Positions 8,646 to 19,574 of a stretch of 64,000 nucleotides of DNA are shown piece by piece; position 1 is the stretch's first letter; each line of letters opens with the position of its first letter. A program made the translations under genes and the position numbers. Source of the stretch: Colwellia sp. MB3u-41 (GTDB taxonomy: Bacteria; Pseudomonadota; Gammaproteobacteria; Enterobacterales; Alteromonadaceae). The stretch lies in contig NZ_JACGUT010000075.1 of assembly GCF_014076845.1 (NCBI RefSeq), positions 62,001 through 126,000 of the forward strand, in the 5' to 3' direction. Below the pieces are notes generated by a model. The model was not told the DNA's origin, searched no databases, and saw only the letters and a program-made list of their open reading frames with translations.

Positions 8646-10316
8646 TTAGTTATCCATTTTAGCCCAAGTATCGCGTAAACCTACCGTACGGTTAAACACA
8701 AGCTTGTCACCTTGTGAGTCTTTATTGTCGCGACAAAAATATCCTTGACGTTCAAATTGAAAGGCTTGTTCAGGTTTCGCATTGACCAGTGAAGGTTCTA
8801 CTTTAGCGTGACTAATAGTAATTAATGAACCTTCATTCATCACACGATGAAAGTCTTCTTCAGCTGCAGGGTTTGGCACGTTAAATAAACGGTCGTATAA
8901 ACGAATTTCAGCATCAATTGATTGCTCAGCAGCAACCCAATGAATAACCCCTTTAGGCTTAGTACCATCTTCAGGATTTTTACCTAAAGTATCAGCATTA
9001 TAGTTACCGTAAACTGTGGTTACATTACCTTCGCTGTCTTTATCACAACGTGTCGCAGTAACAACATAAGCACCACGTAAACGAACGGCTTTATCAAGCA
9101 CTAAACGCTTATATTTCTTATTGGCTTCTTCACGAAAATCTTCCGCTTCAATGTAAAGTTCTGCAGCAAAAGGCACAATGCGAGTACCTTGTTCATCATC
9201 ACTTGGATGATTTTTGACGTTTAATTCTTCTACTTGTCCCGCTGGGTAGTTTTCGATGACCAACTTAATCGGGTCAAGTACCGCCATTGCACGTGGCGCA
9301 TTATCGTTTAAGTCTTCACGAATACAAGCTTCTAACACCCCCATTTCAACGGTATTGTCCATTTTAGTCACACCGATGCGTTTGGTAAATTCACGCAATG
9401 ATCCTGGCGTATAACCACGACGGCGAAATGCAGCAATGGTTGGCATACGGGGATCGTCCCAACCATTAACTAATTTTTCTTCAACTAATGTATGAAGTTT
9501 ACGTTTACTCATTACTGTGTATTCAAGGTTCAAACGCGAAGATTCATACTGATGTGGAATAACATCAATAGATACGTTTTCAAGCACCCAATCGTATAGC
9601 CGACGGTTATCTTGAAACTCTAGCGTACAAAGTGAATGGGTAACACCTTCAATGGCATCAGATAAACAATGAGTAAAATCATACATCGGATAAATGCACC
9701 ATTTATCGCCCGTTTGATGATGATGCGCGAAACGCACGCGATAAAGAATCGGATCACGCAAACACATAAAACTTGATGTCATATCAATTTTCGCACGCAG
9801 AACACATTCGCCTTCTTTGAACTCACCATTTTTCATTTTATCAAACAGCGCTAGGTTATCTTCAACACTGCTATCACGGTGTGGACTATTCTTTCCCGGT
9901 GCTTTTAATGAACCACGGTATTCACGTGCTTCATCACCCGTTAAGAAGCAAACATACGCCAAACCTTTTTCGATTAATTCAACAGCAAAGCCGTGCAATT
10001 TATCAAAATATTGAGAGGAATAACGAGTCTCTCCAGACCATTCAAAGCCTAACCATTTTACGTCAGCTTCAATAGAGTGTACGTAATCGATGTCTTCCTT
10101 TTCAGGGTTTGTATCGTCAAAGCGTAAATTACATAAACCTTGGTAATCTTGAGCAATACCAAAATTCAAACAAATTGCTTTCGCATGGCCAATATGTAAA
10201 AAACCATTGGGCTCAGGTGGGAAACGAGTTTGCACACTCGAATGTTTACCACTTTCAAGATCCGCATCGATAATTTGACGAATAAAATTTGTTGGGCGTT
10301 TTTCAGCTTCCGACAT
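8646..10316 (-). CDS. glnS: glutaminyl-tRNA synthetase
   Basis: A 556-residue class I aminoacyl-tRNA synthetase charging tRNA-Gln. [18 protein letters not shown] near residue 31 holds the HIGH motif (41-44), and TVMSKRKL is the KMSKS equivalent. The C-terminal part is the anticodon-binding beta-barrel. I chose the ATG at 10316 ([10 protein letters not shown]), which has AGAGG about 8 nt upstream; an in-frame TTG two codons earlier is less likely. It appears monocistronic, converging on the trp terminator. Confidence 0.97.
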   Translation of the reverse strand: MSEAEKRPTNFIRQIIDADLESGKHSSVQTRFPPEPNGFLHIGHAKAICLNFGIAQDYQGLCNLRFDDTNPEKEDIDYVHSIEADVKWLGFEWSGETRYSSQYFDKLHGFAVELIEKGLAYVCFLTGDEAREYRGSLKAPGKNSPHRDSSVEDNLALFDKMKNGEFKEGECVLRAKIDMTSSFMCLRDPILYRVRFAHHHQTGDKWCIYPMYDFTHCLSDAIEGVTHSLCTLEFQDNRRLYDWVLENVSIDVIPHQYESSRLNLEYTVMSKRKLHTLVEEKLVNGWDDPRMPTIAAFRRRGYTPGSLREFTKRIGVTKMDNTVEMGVLEACIREDLNDNAPRAMAVLDPIKLVIENYPAGQVEELNVKNHPSDDEQGTRIVPFAAELYIEAEDFREEANKKYKRLVLDKAVRLRGAYVVTATRCDKDSEGNVTTVYGNYNADTLGKNPEDGTKPKGVIHWVAAEQSIDAEIRLYDRLFNVPNPAAEEDFHRVMNEGSLITISHAKVEPSLVNAKPEQAFQFERQGYFCRDNKDSQGDKLVFNRTVGLRDTWAKMDN

Positions 10317-10526
10317 CCACAAAACCTCTAAAAAGAATTTAAACTACGTTATTTTTCGACATTATAACAACTGTTAATCAAAGGGAATAGCGCTTATCTC
10401 GGCAAATTATAAATTTTACGCATTAAGGGTAAAAGTTGCTTACAAATTAAATAAAGATCGGGTTATTCCTAGAAAAATAAATTAACGTCTGATTATTATC
10501 AATAGGTATTTACCTAATCCCCATAA

Positions 10527-10558
10527 AAAAGAGAAGTACCAAACGGCACTTCTCTTTT
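10527..10558 (-). terminator. intrinsic terminator of the DUF885 gene
   Basis: AAAAGAGAAGTACC (10527-10540) pairs with GGCACTTCTCTTTT (10545-10558) with one mismatch and an AAAC loop. On the minus strand it ends in a run of Ts, 33 bp past the DUF885 stop. Confidence 0.8.
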
Positions 10559-10590
10559 ATAAAGATTTTTTACTGCAATAACACTTTAAC

Positions 10591-12444
10591 TTAAGCTTTT
10601 TTATTTGCTATATAGGTATCAACCAATTGGGCTAAAACATTTAAAGGTACTGGACCATTACGAAGTACCACATCATGAAACTCACGAATATCAAATTTCT
10701 CAGCAAGTTCGACTTTAGCCTTCTCTCGTAATTCAATAATTTTTAACATGCCAATTTTATATGCGGTTGCTTGTGACGGCATAACAACATGGCGCTCTAC
10801 CATTTTTACAGCGTCAGACTTAGCATTTGGCGTATTTGCTACATAATATTCAATACCTTGAGCTCGCGTCCATTTCTGTGTATGAATACCGGTATCAACG
10901 ACTAAACGACAAGCTCTCCATAACTCCATAGCTAAACGACCAAAATCAGAATAAGGGTCTTGGTATAAACCAATTTCCTTCGGGATCATTTCTGAGTACA
11001 AACCCCAACCTTCTGTGTGAGCCGTGTAACCACCAAATTTACGAAATTTTGGAATATTTGTAAGCTCTTGCTTAATGGCTATTTGCATATGATGACCTGG
11101 TATTCCTTCATGATAAGCCAGTGCAGCCATCTGATATGTTGGCATCGCTTGCATGTCGTAAAGGTTGGCATAATAAACCCCTGGACGAGAGCCATCAGGT
11201 GCAGGCTGTTGATAAAAAGCTTTACCTGAAGATTGTTCTCTAAAAGCTTCAACCGCTTTAACCTTTAGCTTAGCTTTAGGTTTGGTTAAAAATAAACTGT
11301 CTAAACGTCCTTCCATATCATCAATTAAAGCAACAGCTTCATCTAAGTAACGTTGTTTACCCGCTTCATCAGCAGCGTAATAAAATTGTTTATCATTACG
11401 CATGAATTCAAAAAACTCACCAAGTTCGCCTTTAAAGCCAACCTTTTCCATAATTACGCGCATTTCACCATGAATTCGAGCCACCTCAATTAGCCCAGTT
11501 TGGTGAATTTGGTTAGCGGTTAACTCTGTTGTGGTGGTGCGTTGTAATGCATTATTAAAGAATGCTTCACCTTCTGGAAATTTCCATGCGCCATCTCTAT
11601 TGTCTGCTTTTTTTTCTAGCGTTTCTAAATAACTGACTAATTGCTGATAACCAGGTTTTATGTTGGTTATTAATGCGGTATTAACCTCTGTTAAGAGCGT
11701 GCTTTTTTCAGCGGTACTGATCTCAAGTTTATTCACCTTTTTAGTGAAGTCAGCTAAAATCGTACTGTCTTTTCCGTCTTCAAATGGAGCACCTGCAAGA
11801 ATATTTTGTGAGTCACGAATAACATGAGGAAAAACAAACTTAGGAGCGATAATACCTAGGTCTTCACGCAATTTTAGTTGTGTCGTTAATTGTTCTAAAA
11901 GTACTTTAGCCCCCTGCACTCGAGCAATATAATCTTGTGCTTCTTTGACATTGCTAATGGAATGCTGATTAATTAAAAATGCAGGTAAACTCGAATGCAA
12001 GCCACGCATTTGATTTACAGGATAGTTATGAAAACGCCACTTATGGTCAGCAATTTTATTTTCTAATTTTTGTACCAATAAGTGATAGCTGATCATTGTC
12101 TGCTCATCGAGTTTGCGACTATCGATAGCTTTAACACGCTGAAGGTTTTCATGAGTAATCGCTAATTCTTTTAGCGTGTTTTCTTCTGAAATATCATCCC
12201 ATTTATCATAATCAGTTTTTATACCTAAATAAGTTTGCATCATCGGGCTTCGTGCAACACCTTCATCAAAAATAGCATCAAATATTTGGTTAGCTTTTTC
12301 TGATTCAGACAATGCGTTAATTACACTTTTTTTCTCAGCTTCTTTTGAGCTTGTTTGTGGTGTATCAATACCTTTTTGTTCTGTGCAAGCTGCCAGTAAT
12401 GAGCTAGAAATAGCCACCACCAGTAATGTACTTTTGAAAGTCAT
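10591..12444 (-). CDS. DUF885 family lipoprotein, predicted zinc peptidase
   Basis: This 617-residue protein begins with a lipoprotein signal, MTFKSTLLVVAISSSLLAAC, with the lipobox Cys at residue 20. The remainder matches DUF885, a helical fold related to M32-type metallopeptidases. The signature ALAYHEGIPGHHMQ contains an HExxxxH-type metal site. It is probably an outer-membrane- or periplasm-anchored peptidase; the substrate is unknown. It stands alone with its own terminator downstream and converges on nothing nearby. Confidence 0.85.
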   Translation of the reverse strand: MTFKSTLLVVAISSSLLAACTEQKGIDTPQTSSKEAEKKSVINALSESEKANQIFDAIFDEGVARSPMMQTYLGIKTDYDKWDDISEENTLKELAITHENLQRVKAIDSRKLDEQTMISYHLLVQKLENKIADHKWRFHNYPVNQMRGLHSSLPAFLINQHSISNVKEAQDYIARVQGAKVLLEQLTTQLKLREDLGIIAPKFVFPHVIRDSQNILAGAPFEDGKDSTILADFTKKVNKLEISTAEKSTLLTEVNTALITNIKPGYQQLVSYLETLEKKADNRDGAWKFPEGEAFFNNALQRTTTTELTANQIHQTGLIEVARIHGEMRVIMEKVGFKGELGEFFEFMRNDKQFYYAADEAGKQRYLDEAVALIDDMEGRLDSLFLTKPKAKLKVKAVEAFREQSSGKAFYQQPAPDGSRPGVYYANLYDMQAMPTYQMAALAYHEGIPGHHMQIAIKQELTNIPKFRKFGGYTAHTEGWGLYSEMIPKEIGLYQDPYSDFGRLAMELWRACRLVVDTGIHTQKWTRAQGIEYYVANTPNAKSDAVKMVERHVVMPSQATAYKIGMLKIIELREKAKVELAEKFDIREFHDVVLRNGPVPLNVLAQLVDTYIANKKA

Positions 12445-12623
12445 AAATATCTCTTTTATATAGGAATATATAGTTACATTGGAATAACTGTAAATGTGCT
12501 GAATTAAAAATTCTTTGATCTAGTCTTGATCAAAAATGATAGTGTTGGCAATAGCTGTTCGACAAATCGCGTTGTAATTACGGTAAAAGGAACTTTACCT
12601 CGGCTATTTTTATCAGACATAAA

Positions 12624-12655
12624 AAAAGAGCTTATACCGAGGTAAAAGCTCTTTT
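12624..12655 (-). terminator. intrinsic terminator downstream of the yehS-like gene
   Basis: AAAAGAGCTT (12624-12633) pairs with AAGCTCTTTT at its right end around an ACCGAGGT-containing loop. The minus strand continues into a T run. It lies about 90 bp beyond the yehS-like stop. The rest of 12445-12743 shows no convincing gene. Confidence 0.7.
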
Positions 12656-12743
12656 CAATTAAAGTAAAATTTATACTTTTATGATTTAACATAGGAAAAT
12701 TTATTATCGAGTCTTACAGAATATAAATAACCACGCGTAAAAC

Positions 12744-13400
12744 CTAATTTTTATAAATATCTGAAGGCTTAAGTTTTAACACTTTTCTTTTAGGTTTATC
12801 ATCGTTGTCTGTTGCTTTAGTGGCATTGGGGTTTATGTATATTTTACTCACTTTAGGCTTAGCGGCTTGATAGTCTTTTTTAGGTAACTCAGGTTTTTTT
12901 ACCGCTTCGACTGCACGTTTTGGGGTGAATTTTTCAGGGCGGTTAACATGATATTTGGTATCAATAGCTTGGATAAAGTTTCTTAAGAACTGATCTTTAC
13001 ACTCGCGGTAATGTTTATGATCGGGCTTACGGAAAAACGCACTTAATTCTGGCTTAGTCATACGTATACCTGACGTAGACATCATATCGAGAACATCTTC
13101 TGCGCGCAGCGCTAATGCTATTTTTAATTTGTTGAGCACAAGATTGTTATTCATTCGTTTTTCAGCTGGCGGTGTTTCACCATCACGGGCGCCACGTTTA
13201 TCAATAATTAAACCATTCAAAAAAGTGGCTAGTTGAACATCACTGCAGTTAATAACTTGTGGATCATCTTCTTTTTTTAACCAATAACTGATTTGTTCAC
13301 GACTTACCGTTAACTTTGCTAAATTAAATAGGTCGATCATCTTTTGATCATTAAAATTAAAGGTATATCTTAAACGACGTAAAACATCATTATTGGTCAC
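12744..13400 (-). CDS. yehS: DUF1456 family protein, YehS-like
   Basis: A 218-residue protein with two tandem DUF1456 repeats: NNDVLRRLRYTFNFND at the N-terminus and NNNLVLNKLKIALALR in the middle, each followed by a helical segment ending in a lysine-rich linker (YWLKKEDDPQ; FFRKPDHKHY). The C-terminal 50 residues are Lys/Pro-rich and probably disordered. I take the GTG at 13400 as the start because GGAGAG lies a few bases upstream; a TTG four codons earlier would lie inside that site. Function is not established; the family is widespread in gammaproteobacteria. Confidence 0.8.
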   Translation of the reverse strand: MTNNDVLRRLRYTFNFNDQKMIDLFNLAKLTVSREQISYWLKKEDDPQVINCSDVQLATFLNGLIIDKRGARDGETPPAEKRMNNNLVLNKLKIALALRAEDVLDMMSTSGIRMTKPELSAFFRKPDHKHYRECKDQFLRNFIQAIDTKYHVNRPEKFTPKRAVEAVKKPELPKKDYQAAKPKVSKIYINPNATKATDNDDKPKRKVLKLKPSDIYKN

Positions 13401-13579
13401 AAAACTCTCCAAAAAAAACAGCAGGCCCTACCCAATGTAAAGCTGGGCGTTATTATATCACTATAGTTTTTTAAACAAAAAAGTATTTACTCGTTCTTAA
13501 AATTTACCGTTAAGTCATGCTAAGATAATGCGCTGTTTTAGCGCGCCTTATTAACAACAAAATATTTAATAGAGAAATC

Positions 13580-16500
13580 ATGAGTAAAACTGCTAACTTA
13601 TTTGAACCGGTATTAACTAAACGTCGCGGCAAACATGCTGATAAAAAGCATTGGACTAACTTATTAGGCAGTAGTGATACGTTAGCGATTTACCATGGTG
13701 CCCTCAATGCCGATGCCCCAGTGTTGTTATTAACCAACGATACCCAGTCGGCATTGCGTTTTGAGCAAGAGCTAAAAAGTTTAAATAAAAAGCGGCAACT
13801 GCCTATTTGCTTATTTCCCGATTGGGAAACACTCCCCTATGATAGTTTTTCGCCACACCAAGACATTATTTCCCAGCGATTAGCAACGCTTTATCAATTA
13901 TCGAACATGAAAAACGGCATCATTATTGTGCCTGTTTCGACATTATTACAACGCCTAGCGCCAACTCAGTATTTACGCACGAATAGCTTGGTCGTAAAAG
14001 TAGGTGACAAAAAAGATTTACATCTAATGCGCCAAAACCTTGAAGCCAGCGGCTATCGCAGTGTTGAACAAGTGATGGAGCATGGCGAGTTTTCAGCACG
14101 TGGTGCCATTCTTGATATATTTCCGATGGGTTGTAAAACGCCTTTTCGCTTAGATTTTTTTGATGATGAAATTGATGATATTCGCTTATTTGACCCTGAA
14201 AACCAGCGTTCAAGTGATAAAATAAATGAAATCAATTTATTACCCGCACACGAATTTCCTACCGACGAAACAGCAATTAATTTATTTCGCCGCCAATATC
14301 GGGAAGCGTTTCCAAAGACCATCCACAAAGAATCAATATATCATCAAGTCAGTGATGGCATTTTACCGGCAGGTATTGAATATTACTTACCCCTGTTTTT
14401 CGATGAAACAAGCACCTTATGTGATTATTTAAGTGATGATACCCGAATAATGCTCAGTGGTGATATTGATAAAGCGATTGAACAATATTGGCTTGATATT
14501 GATTACCGCTTTGAAGAGCGCCGCTATGATTTAACACGACCGTTATTAGTGCCCAAAAAACTATTTTTAAATAACGACGAATTTTATAGTGCGTTAAAAC
14601 CTTTTGACCGAATTTCAATAGAGAAAACACCGGTAATATCCACATTACAACTAACGGATACTAACGATGAGGCGAAATCGAAAGCTGGGCATATCCGTTT
14701 TGATGTAACGCCCTTACCTGATATTACGGTTAATCATCAACTAAAACACCCTTTTGAATTAATTAATAACTTTATTAGCCACAAAGAAACACCTGATAAA
14801 ATTTTATTTGTGGCTGAAAGTGAAGGCCGCCGAGAAAGTGTTTTAGAGCTATTAGAACGTAACCATATTAAGCCACAATATTTTGATGATATTGAAAGCT
14901 TTGTAGCAAGCTCAGAAAAACTGGGCATCACCGTTAATACCCTTAACAGTGGTTTTATTTTTCAAAGTAAAGGCTCTGCCAAGAAAAATGCTATTGCCTT
15001 AATCACCGAAGATGAACTTTTGGGTGAGCGCGTAAAGCAAAGTCGCCGCCGCACTAAACAGCAAAATATTCAAGCAGACGCTATTTTCAAAAACTTAGCC
15101 GAGCTTTCAATCGGTCAACCTGTGGTACATTTTGAACACGGTATTGGCCGTTACATGGGTTTACAAACCATCGAAAATAGTGGCATAACCACTGAGTTTT
15201 TGGTTTTAATTTACGCCGGTGAATCAAAGCTTTATGTCCCTGTTGGCTCATTACACTTAATTAGCCGATATTCTGGTACTGACGCAGAAAGTGCGCCTCT
15301 ACATAAGTTAGGCAATGATACTTGGAGCAAAGCAAAGCAAAAAGCCGCTGAAAAAGTACGGGATGTTGCTGCTGAACTTCTCGATATATATGCCAGTAGA
15401 GCAAATAACAAAGGTTATCAATTTAAACGTGACAAAGCCGAGTACCAAGCCTTTTCAGACAGTTTTCCCTTTGAAGAAACCTTCGATCAAGAGCAAGCCA
15501 TTAAAGCCGTTGTTTCTGATATGCTCAGTGATAAGGCCATGGACAGACTTGTTTGTGGTGATGTGGGTTTTGGTAAAACCGAAGTCGCGATGCGTGCCGC
15601 CTTTGTTGCGGTTAATGATGGTAAACAGGTTGCTATTTTAGTCCCAACAACCTTGCTCGCCCAACAACATTATGAAAACTTTCGCGATCGTTTTGCTAAC
15701 TTACCCGTTGTTATTGAAGTATTGTCACGCTTTAAAACAGCTAAAGAGCAAAACGTTGTTATTGCTGATGTTGAATCAGGTAAAATAGATATTCTTATCG
15801 GCACGCACAAACTATTACAAAACAGCATAAAATATAAAGATTTAGGATTATTAGTTGTTGATGAAGAACATCGATTTGGCGTAAAACAAAAAGAAAAAAT
15901 CAAACAATTACGCAGTAATGTCGATATATTAACGCTAACCGCAACCCCTATTCCGCGTACCTTAAACATGGCTATGGGTGGAATGCGCGACTTATCAATT
16001 ATTGCCACACCGCCAGCAAAACGTTTAGCGGTAAAAACATTTGTTCGTGAACGTGACGATGCCCTTATTCGCGAGTCTATTTTACGTGAAATTCTGCGTG
16101 GTGGTCAGGTTTACTTTTTACATAACAATGTAGACACTATAGATAAAACCGCCGCAGATATTCAAAAATTGCTGCCCGAAGCCAAAGTAACCACAGCTCA
16201 TGGGCAAATGCGTGAACGAGAACTTGAACGTATTATGGGTGACTTCTATCATCAACGTTACAATGTATTAGTTTGTACAACAATTATAGAAACGGGTATT
16301 GATGTACCCACCGCCAATACAATAATTATGGACAGAGCCGACCACTTGGGTTTAGCTCAGCTCCATCAATTACGTGGTCGTGTCGGTCGTTCACATCATC
16401 AAGCTTATGCTTATTTATTAACGCCTCATGTTAAGCGTATCACTAAAGATGCGAAAAAACGTCTTGACGCAATTGCCTCACTTGAAGATTTAGGTGCTGG

Positions 16501-17119
16501 CTTTACCTTAGCCACTCACGATTTAGAAATTCGTGGTGCAGGTGAATTATTAGGTGAAGGACAAAGTGGCTCGATGAGTCAGATTGGTTTTACCCTCTAT
16601 ATGGAAATGCTTGACCAAGCCGTTGCGGCCTTAAAACAAGGTAAACAGTTATCGCTTGAAAATATGACGGCTAAGCAAACTGAAATTGAATTGCGTGTAC
16701 CGGCACTGCTACCCGATGATTATATTTTTGACGTAAGTTTACGATTAAGCATTTATAAGCGTATTGCCAGTTGTGGCAATAAAAATGAACTTGACGAAAT
16801 TCAGGTTGAGCTCATCGACCGTTTTGGTTTGTTACCGCAAGCCGCTAAAAATTTAGTCCACATTGCTAAATTACGTTTAAAAGCTCAAAAAATAGGGGTT
16901 TCTCGAATTGAAGCAGGCCCTACTGGTGGCTCAATTGAATTTAGTAACGAGACAAAAGTAGACCCCATGCTTATTATTGGCTTAATTCAGCAACAGCCGC
17001 TCGTTTATAAATTAGTTGGTGCCAATAAACTCCAATTTAAAATTGCGACTGAAGACAGCAAGTCGCGTTTTATTTTAGTGACTTCTATGTTAAATGATTT
17101 AGTAAAAACGAAAAAATAA
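13580..17119 (+). CDS. mfd: transcription-repair coupling factor Mfd
   Basis: A 1179-residue SF2 translocase that removes RNA polymerase stalled at DNA lesions and recruits UvrA. In order: UvrB-homology region (about 10-350), RNA polymerase-interaction (CarD-like) domain with GQPVVHFEHGIGRY near residue 515, Walker A GDVGFGKTEVAMRAA near residue 660, DEEH box at D761, helicase motif VI LHQLRGRVGRS, and a C-terminal TRCF domain. It is slightly longer than the E. coli protein (1148). It is followed by the csiV-like gene after 111 bp. Confidence 0.97.
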   Translation: MSKTANLFEPVLTKRRGKHADKKHWTNLLGSSDTLAIYHGALNADAPVLLLTNDTQSALRFEQELKSLNKKRQLPICLFPDWETLPYDSFSPHQDIISQRLATLYQLSNMKNGIIIVPVSTLLQRLAPTQYLRTNSLVVKVGDKKDLHLMRQNLEASGYRSVEQVMEHGEFSARGAILDIFPMGCKTPFRLDFFDDEIDDIRLFDPENQRSSDKINEINLLPAHEFPTDETAINLFRRQYREAFPKTIHKESIYHQVSDGILPAGIEYYLPLFFDETSTLCDYLSDDTRIMLSGDIDKAIEQYWLDIDYRFEERRYDLTRPLLVPKKLFLNNDEFYSALKPFDRISIEKTPVISTLQLTDTNDEAKSKAGHIRFDVTPLPDITVNHQLKHPFELINNFISHKETPDKILFVAESEGRRESVLELLERNHIKPQYFDDIESFVASSEKLGITVNTLNSGFIFQSKGSAKKNAIALITEDELLGERVKQSRRRTKQQNIQADAIFKNLAELSIGQPVVHFEHGIGRYMGLQTIENSGITTEFLVLIYAGESKLYVPVGSLHLISRYSGTDAESAPLHKLGNDTWSKAKQKAAEKVRDVAAELLDIYASRANNKGYQFKRDKAEYQAFSDSFPFEETFDQEQAIKAVVSDMLSDKAMDRLVCGDVGFGKTEVAMRAAFVAVNDGKQVAILVPTTLLAQQHYENFRDRFANLPVVIEVLSRFKTAKEQNVVIADVESGKIDILIGTHKLLQNSIKYKDLGLLVVDEEHRFGVKQKEKIKQLRSNVDILTLTATPIPRTLNMAMGGMRDLSIIATPPAKRLAVKTFVRERDDALIRESILREILRGGQVYFLHNNVDTIDKTAADIQKLLPEAKVTTAHGQMRERELERIMGDFYHQRYNVLVCTTIIETGIDVPTANTIIMDRADHLGLAQLHQLRGRVGRSHHQAYAYLLTPHVKRITKDAKKRLDAIASLEDLGAGFTLATHDLEIRGAGELLGEGQSGSMSQIGFTLYMEMLDQAVAALKQGKQLSLENMTAKQTEIELRVPALLPDDYIFDVSLRLSIYKRIASCGNKNELDEIQVELIDRFGLLPQAAKNLVHIAKLRLKAQKIGVSRIEAGPTGGSIEFSNETKVDPMLIIGLIQQQPLVYKLVGANKLQFKIATEDSKSRFILVTSMLNDLVKTKK

Positions 17120-17230
17120 CCGTAAGATAGGACAATGAACATTGCACTTGAATTTGCCTTTTCAATAAATGGCTTCAAGTCATAACGTTATGTGATAAGT
17201 CAGTGTGAAACATTACCGAATGGATGATTA

Positions 17231-18802
17231 ATGAAATTAAAACATTTAATGCTGTTATCAACAGCATTCATATTTTCACAGCAAGCGAGTGCAGTGGGTG
17301 AAGATAATACCGACCGTTGGTTTGAAGTGGAAGTGATCCTCTTTAGTCAGTTAGGTGACAAAGCCCTGTTAAAAGAGAATTTTCCAGATAATACTGCTTT
17401 ACCCGAATATCGAAATTTCATCGACTTATTAGGCCCTTACCTTAATCCTGATATTACTAGTTTAAAACAGCTATTGCCTAGTTGTGATACGCCTGTTTAC
17501 GCGGAATCATTTATTGATCAAGCGATAACGACAATAAAAGCACAGCCTTACTTCGCCGTAAAAAGCTTGGCTGATTTTACAGCAATAACAGCTCAATCGA
17601 TTAATAATACAAGTTCAAGCACGCCAATATCACATTCTAGCGATGGCAACGATAAAGCTAACGAAGCACAAAACAGCAAGCTTGTTGCGAATACTGAAGA
17701 TGATTTTTACGCAAAAAACAGCCTGTTGATTGAACAAAAAATATCAAGCGAAGCGGATCCTCTGATTAGCCATAATGCCCTAGAGGTAATAGATCAGCCA
17801 CCGATAGTAAGTGCAAAAGAATTAGCGGAACGTACAGAGTTACTCGAAAAAGCCGCGACTGAATTTTCGGCTATTCAATTGAATTATGCAGATGAAATCG
17901 CTTCATTTTCTCAAGCTATGTGTACCATTACTCCTGAGCAGTTTAACCAATTCAACCAATCTAGAAACCGAAACGTTTACGAAAGTTATACGGCTTTTAC
18001 TCTTAGCAACGTACCGTCAACTATTGATAACAATGAAAACATCTACCTTGATCAAGACTATTTACTCAGTGAAGCATCGTTACAACTTGACGATATCGTT
18101 CAAGAAATAGCGCGTAGTAGGAACTTCAAACCGTTAATGCATTTTGGCTGGCGTCAAAAAACAAAAACAAAACAATTAGCAATACCACTGAAAGTATTTG
18201 CCGGTGAAAATTTTAATGTTCATTATCAACAAGAGTTACAGCAATTTCAGCATCAACTTAAACAAGCGCAGACACAAGAAGCGCTTCTACACAAAGCCAT
18301 TTATAAGCAAAGCTCTCCTTTAATAGGCCTTTCAGAAGAAGCATTGCAACAAAAATTAGTAAAAGAACGTTTGCAAGAACTTATCGTGAAGTTACCCAGT
18401 TTGCCTGTAGAAAAAAGCAATTTATTAACCGAAATAGACAAAGATATAAACAATACGCACAGCATATTAAATTCAACTAATATGCAAATAGCGCCCATTG
18501 AACCCCCTCAGGACTGGACTATTGAAGGTTTATTGAAAGTGGAGGTTGATTTTTATTTACACATTACTGCTGATTTTAATGTCATGAATATGTCGTTAGC
18601 CGAACAAGCAACACAAAAATTATTACCTGGCAGTAAAAAACAGCAATCTGCACAGTTAAAAACCATAAACTTTAAACAAGACCGACGCGTAAGAAGTACC
18701 GAAATACACTATTTTGATCACCCTTATATGGGCATGATAATTCGGATTTTACCTTATCAGAAACCCACTAAGGAAGTTGAAGAGTCCGCTTCACTTCATT
18801 AA
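17231..18802 (+). CDS. csiV: CsiV-like predicted periplasmic peptidoglycan-binding protein
   Basis: This 523-residue protein has a signal peptide (MKLKHLMLLSTAFIFSQQASA) followed by RWFEVEVILFSQ, the opening signature of the CsiV/DUF2803-type family first studied in Vibrio cholerae. Two low-complexity, Ser/Gln-rich helical stretches occupy the centre, and the C-terminus ends with a beta-rich block (TEIHYFDHPYMGMIIRI). The position directly after mfd is the usual one in related genera. Peptidoglycan binding is taken from the family; the symbol is a similarity call. It is much longer than the Vibrio protein because of the central inserts. Confidence 0.7.
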   Translation: MKLKHLMLLSTAFIFSQQASAVGEDNTDRWFEVEVILFSQLGDKALLKENFPDNTALPEYRNFIDLLGPYLNPDITSLKQLLPSCDTPVYAESFIDQAITTIKAQPYFAVKSLADFTAITAQSINNTSSSTPISHSSDGNDKANEAQNSKLVANTEDDFYAKNSLLIEQKISSEADPLISHNALEVIDQPPIVSAKELAERTELLEKAATEFSAIQLNYADEIASFSQAMCTITPEQFNQFNQSRNRNVYESYTAFTLSNVPSTIDNNENIYLDQDYLLSEASLQLDDIVQEIARSRNFKPLMHFGWRQKTKTKQLAIPLKVFAGENFNVHYQQELQQFQHQLKQAQTQEALLHKAIYKQSSPLIGLSEEALQQKLVKERLQELIVKLPSLPVEKSNLLTEIDKDINNTHSILNSTNMQIAPIEPPQDWTIEGLLKVEVDFYLHITADFNVMNMSLAEQATQKLLPGSKKQQSAQLKTINFKQDRRVRSTEIHYFDHPYMGMIIRILPYQKPTKEVEESASLH

Positions 18803-18816
18803 ATATAGAGATAATT

Positions 18817-19104
18817 ATGGATAAAGAAATTGAAATACAAGCCGCTGTTTTTCGCCGTTTACTTGCTCATTTAGACAACCGAAAAGATGTGCAAAATATT
18901 GAATTAATGAATTTAGCGAGTTTTTGTCGTAACTGCTTTTCTAAATGGACGGTTGCAGAGGCTGAAAAGTTAGGCGTTGAAGTAGATATCGATACTGCTC
19001 GTCAACAGATTTACGGTATGCCTTACAGCGAATGGAAAGAAAAGCACCAATTACCAGCAACACCTGAACAAATGGAAAAGTTTAATCAGTTACAGAAAAA
19101 ATAG
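18817..19104 (+). CDS. DUF1244 family protein
   Basis: A 95-residue acidic helical protein. The FRRLLAHLDNRKDVQNIELMNL and ASFCRNCFSKW segments with two close cysteines are the DUF1244 signature, and PYSEWKEKHQ closes the domain. Function is unknown. It starts 14 bp after the csiV-like stop, so it is probably cotranscribed with it. It converges on the small basic gene at 19118-19414 with only a 13-bp gap and no obvious terminator. Confidence 0.85.
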   Translation: MDKEIEIQAAVFRRLLAHLDNRKDVQNIELMNLASFCRNCFSKWTVAEAEKLGVEVDIDTARQQIYGMPYSEWKEKHQLPATPEQMEKFNQLQKK

Positions 19105-19117
19105 AGACTTTTTCCTT

Positions 19118-19414
19118 CTAAATTTTTACTGAAATGCCATGTTTAGTCGCTCGACGATCACTTCTGTCGCGCGACTCTAGCCAACGGCCCCGTTTATCTT
19201 TTAACTTACGCCGATTAACCGATGAACGACGTTCGTACCCTTTCCAAAAAACGTGTTTTATCGCCGCACTGTTTTCAACACCACTAGACACACCCGCATG
19301 GTTTACGGCTGAGTTCATTTGACGGCTGTATTTATTACGTTGTCGCTTATCTTTCTTTGAACGCTCTGTTTGAACTTGATTGACAGAAGGTAATAAATCT
19401 ATAAGTACATCCAC
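19118..19414 (-). CDS. small basic protein with an ERRSSVNRR-type tail
   Basis: A 98-residue, strongly basic protein. The C-terminal half is a run of Arg/Lys/Asp motifs, YERRSSVNRRKLKDKRGRWL then ESRDRSDRRATK, like the short 'ERRSGxDRR' proteins common in marine gammaproteobacteria. The N-terminal half is polar and not recognised. There is no signal peptide. The start at 19414 has only a weak purine stretch upstream, so the true start could be the internal Met in SRQMNSAV. Function unknown; nucleic-acid or envelope contact is possible but unproven. Confidence 0.6.
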   Translation of the reverse strand: MDVLIDLLPSVNQVQTERSKKDKRQRNKYSRQMNSAVNHAGVSSGVENSAAIKHVFWKGYERRSSVNRRKLKDKRGRWLESRDRSDRRATKHGISVKI

Positions 19415-19574
19415 TTTACTTGTCCAATCGTTAGTATTTTTTTATTGAACATTTAATCGGCAGATTAAAATAAAAGTTTAATTTTTAGTAAAATTTAAGC
19501 CTAAAATAATACCATCAAACAATTATTTTCTTTTTCTATCGTGTCTTCTGTGTATTATTAACCCTAATGTTTTA

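Noticed and set aside
12504-12692. A 62-codon minus-strand ORF
   Set aside because: It runs through a terminator hairpin, has no domain and no ribosome binding site; not a gene.
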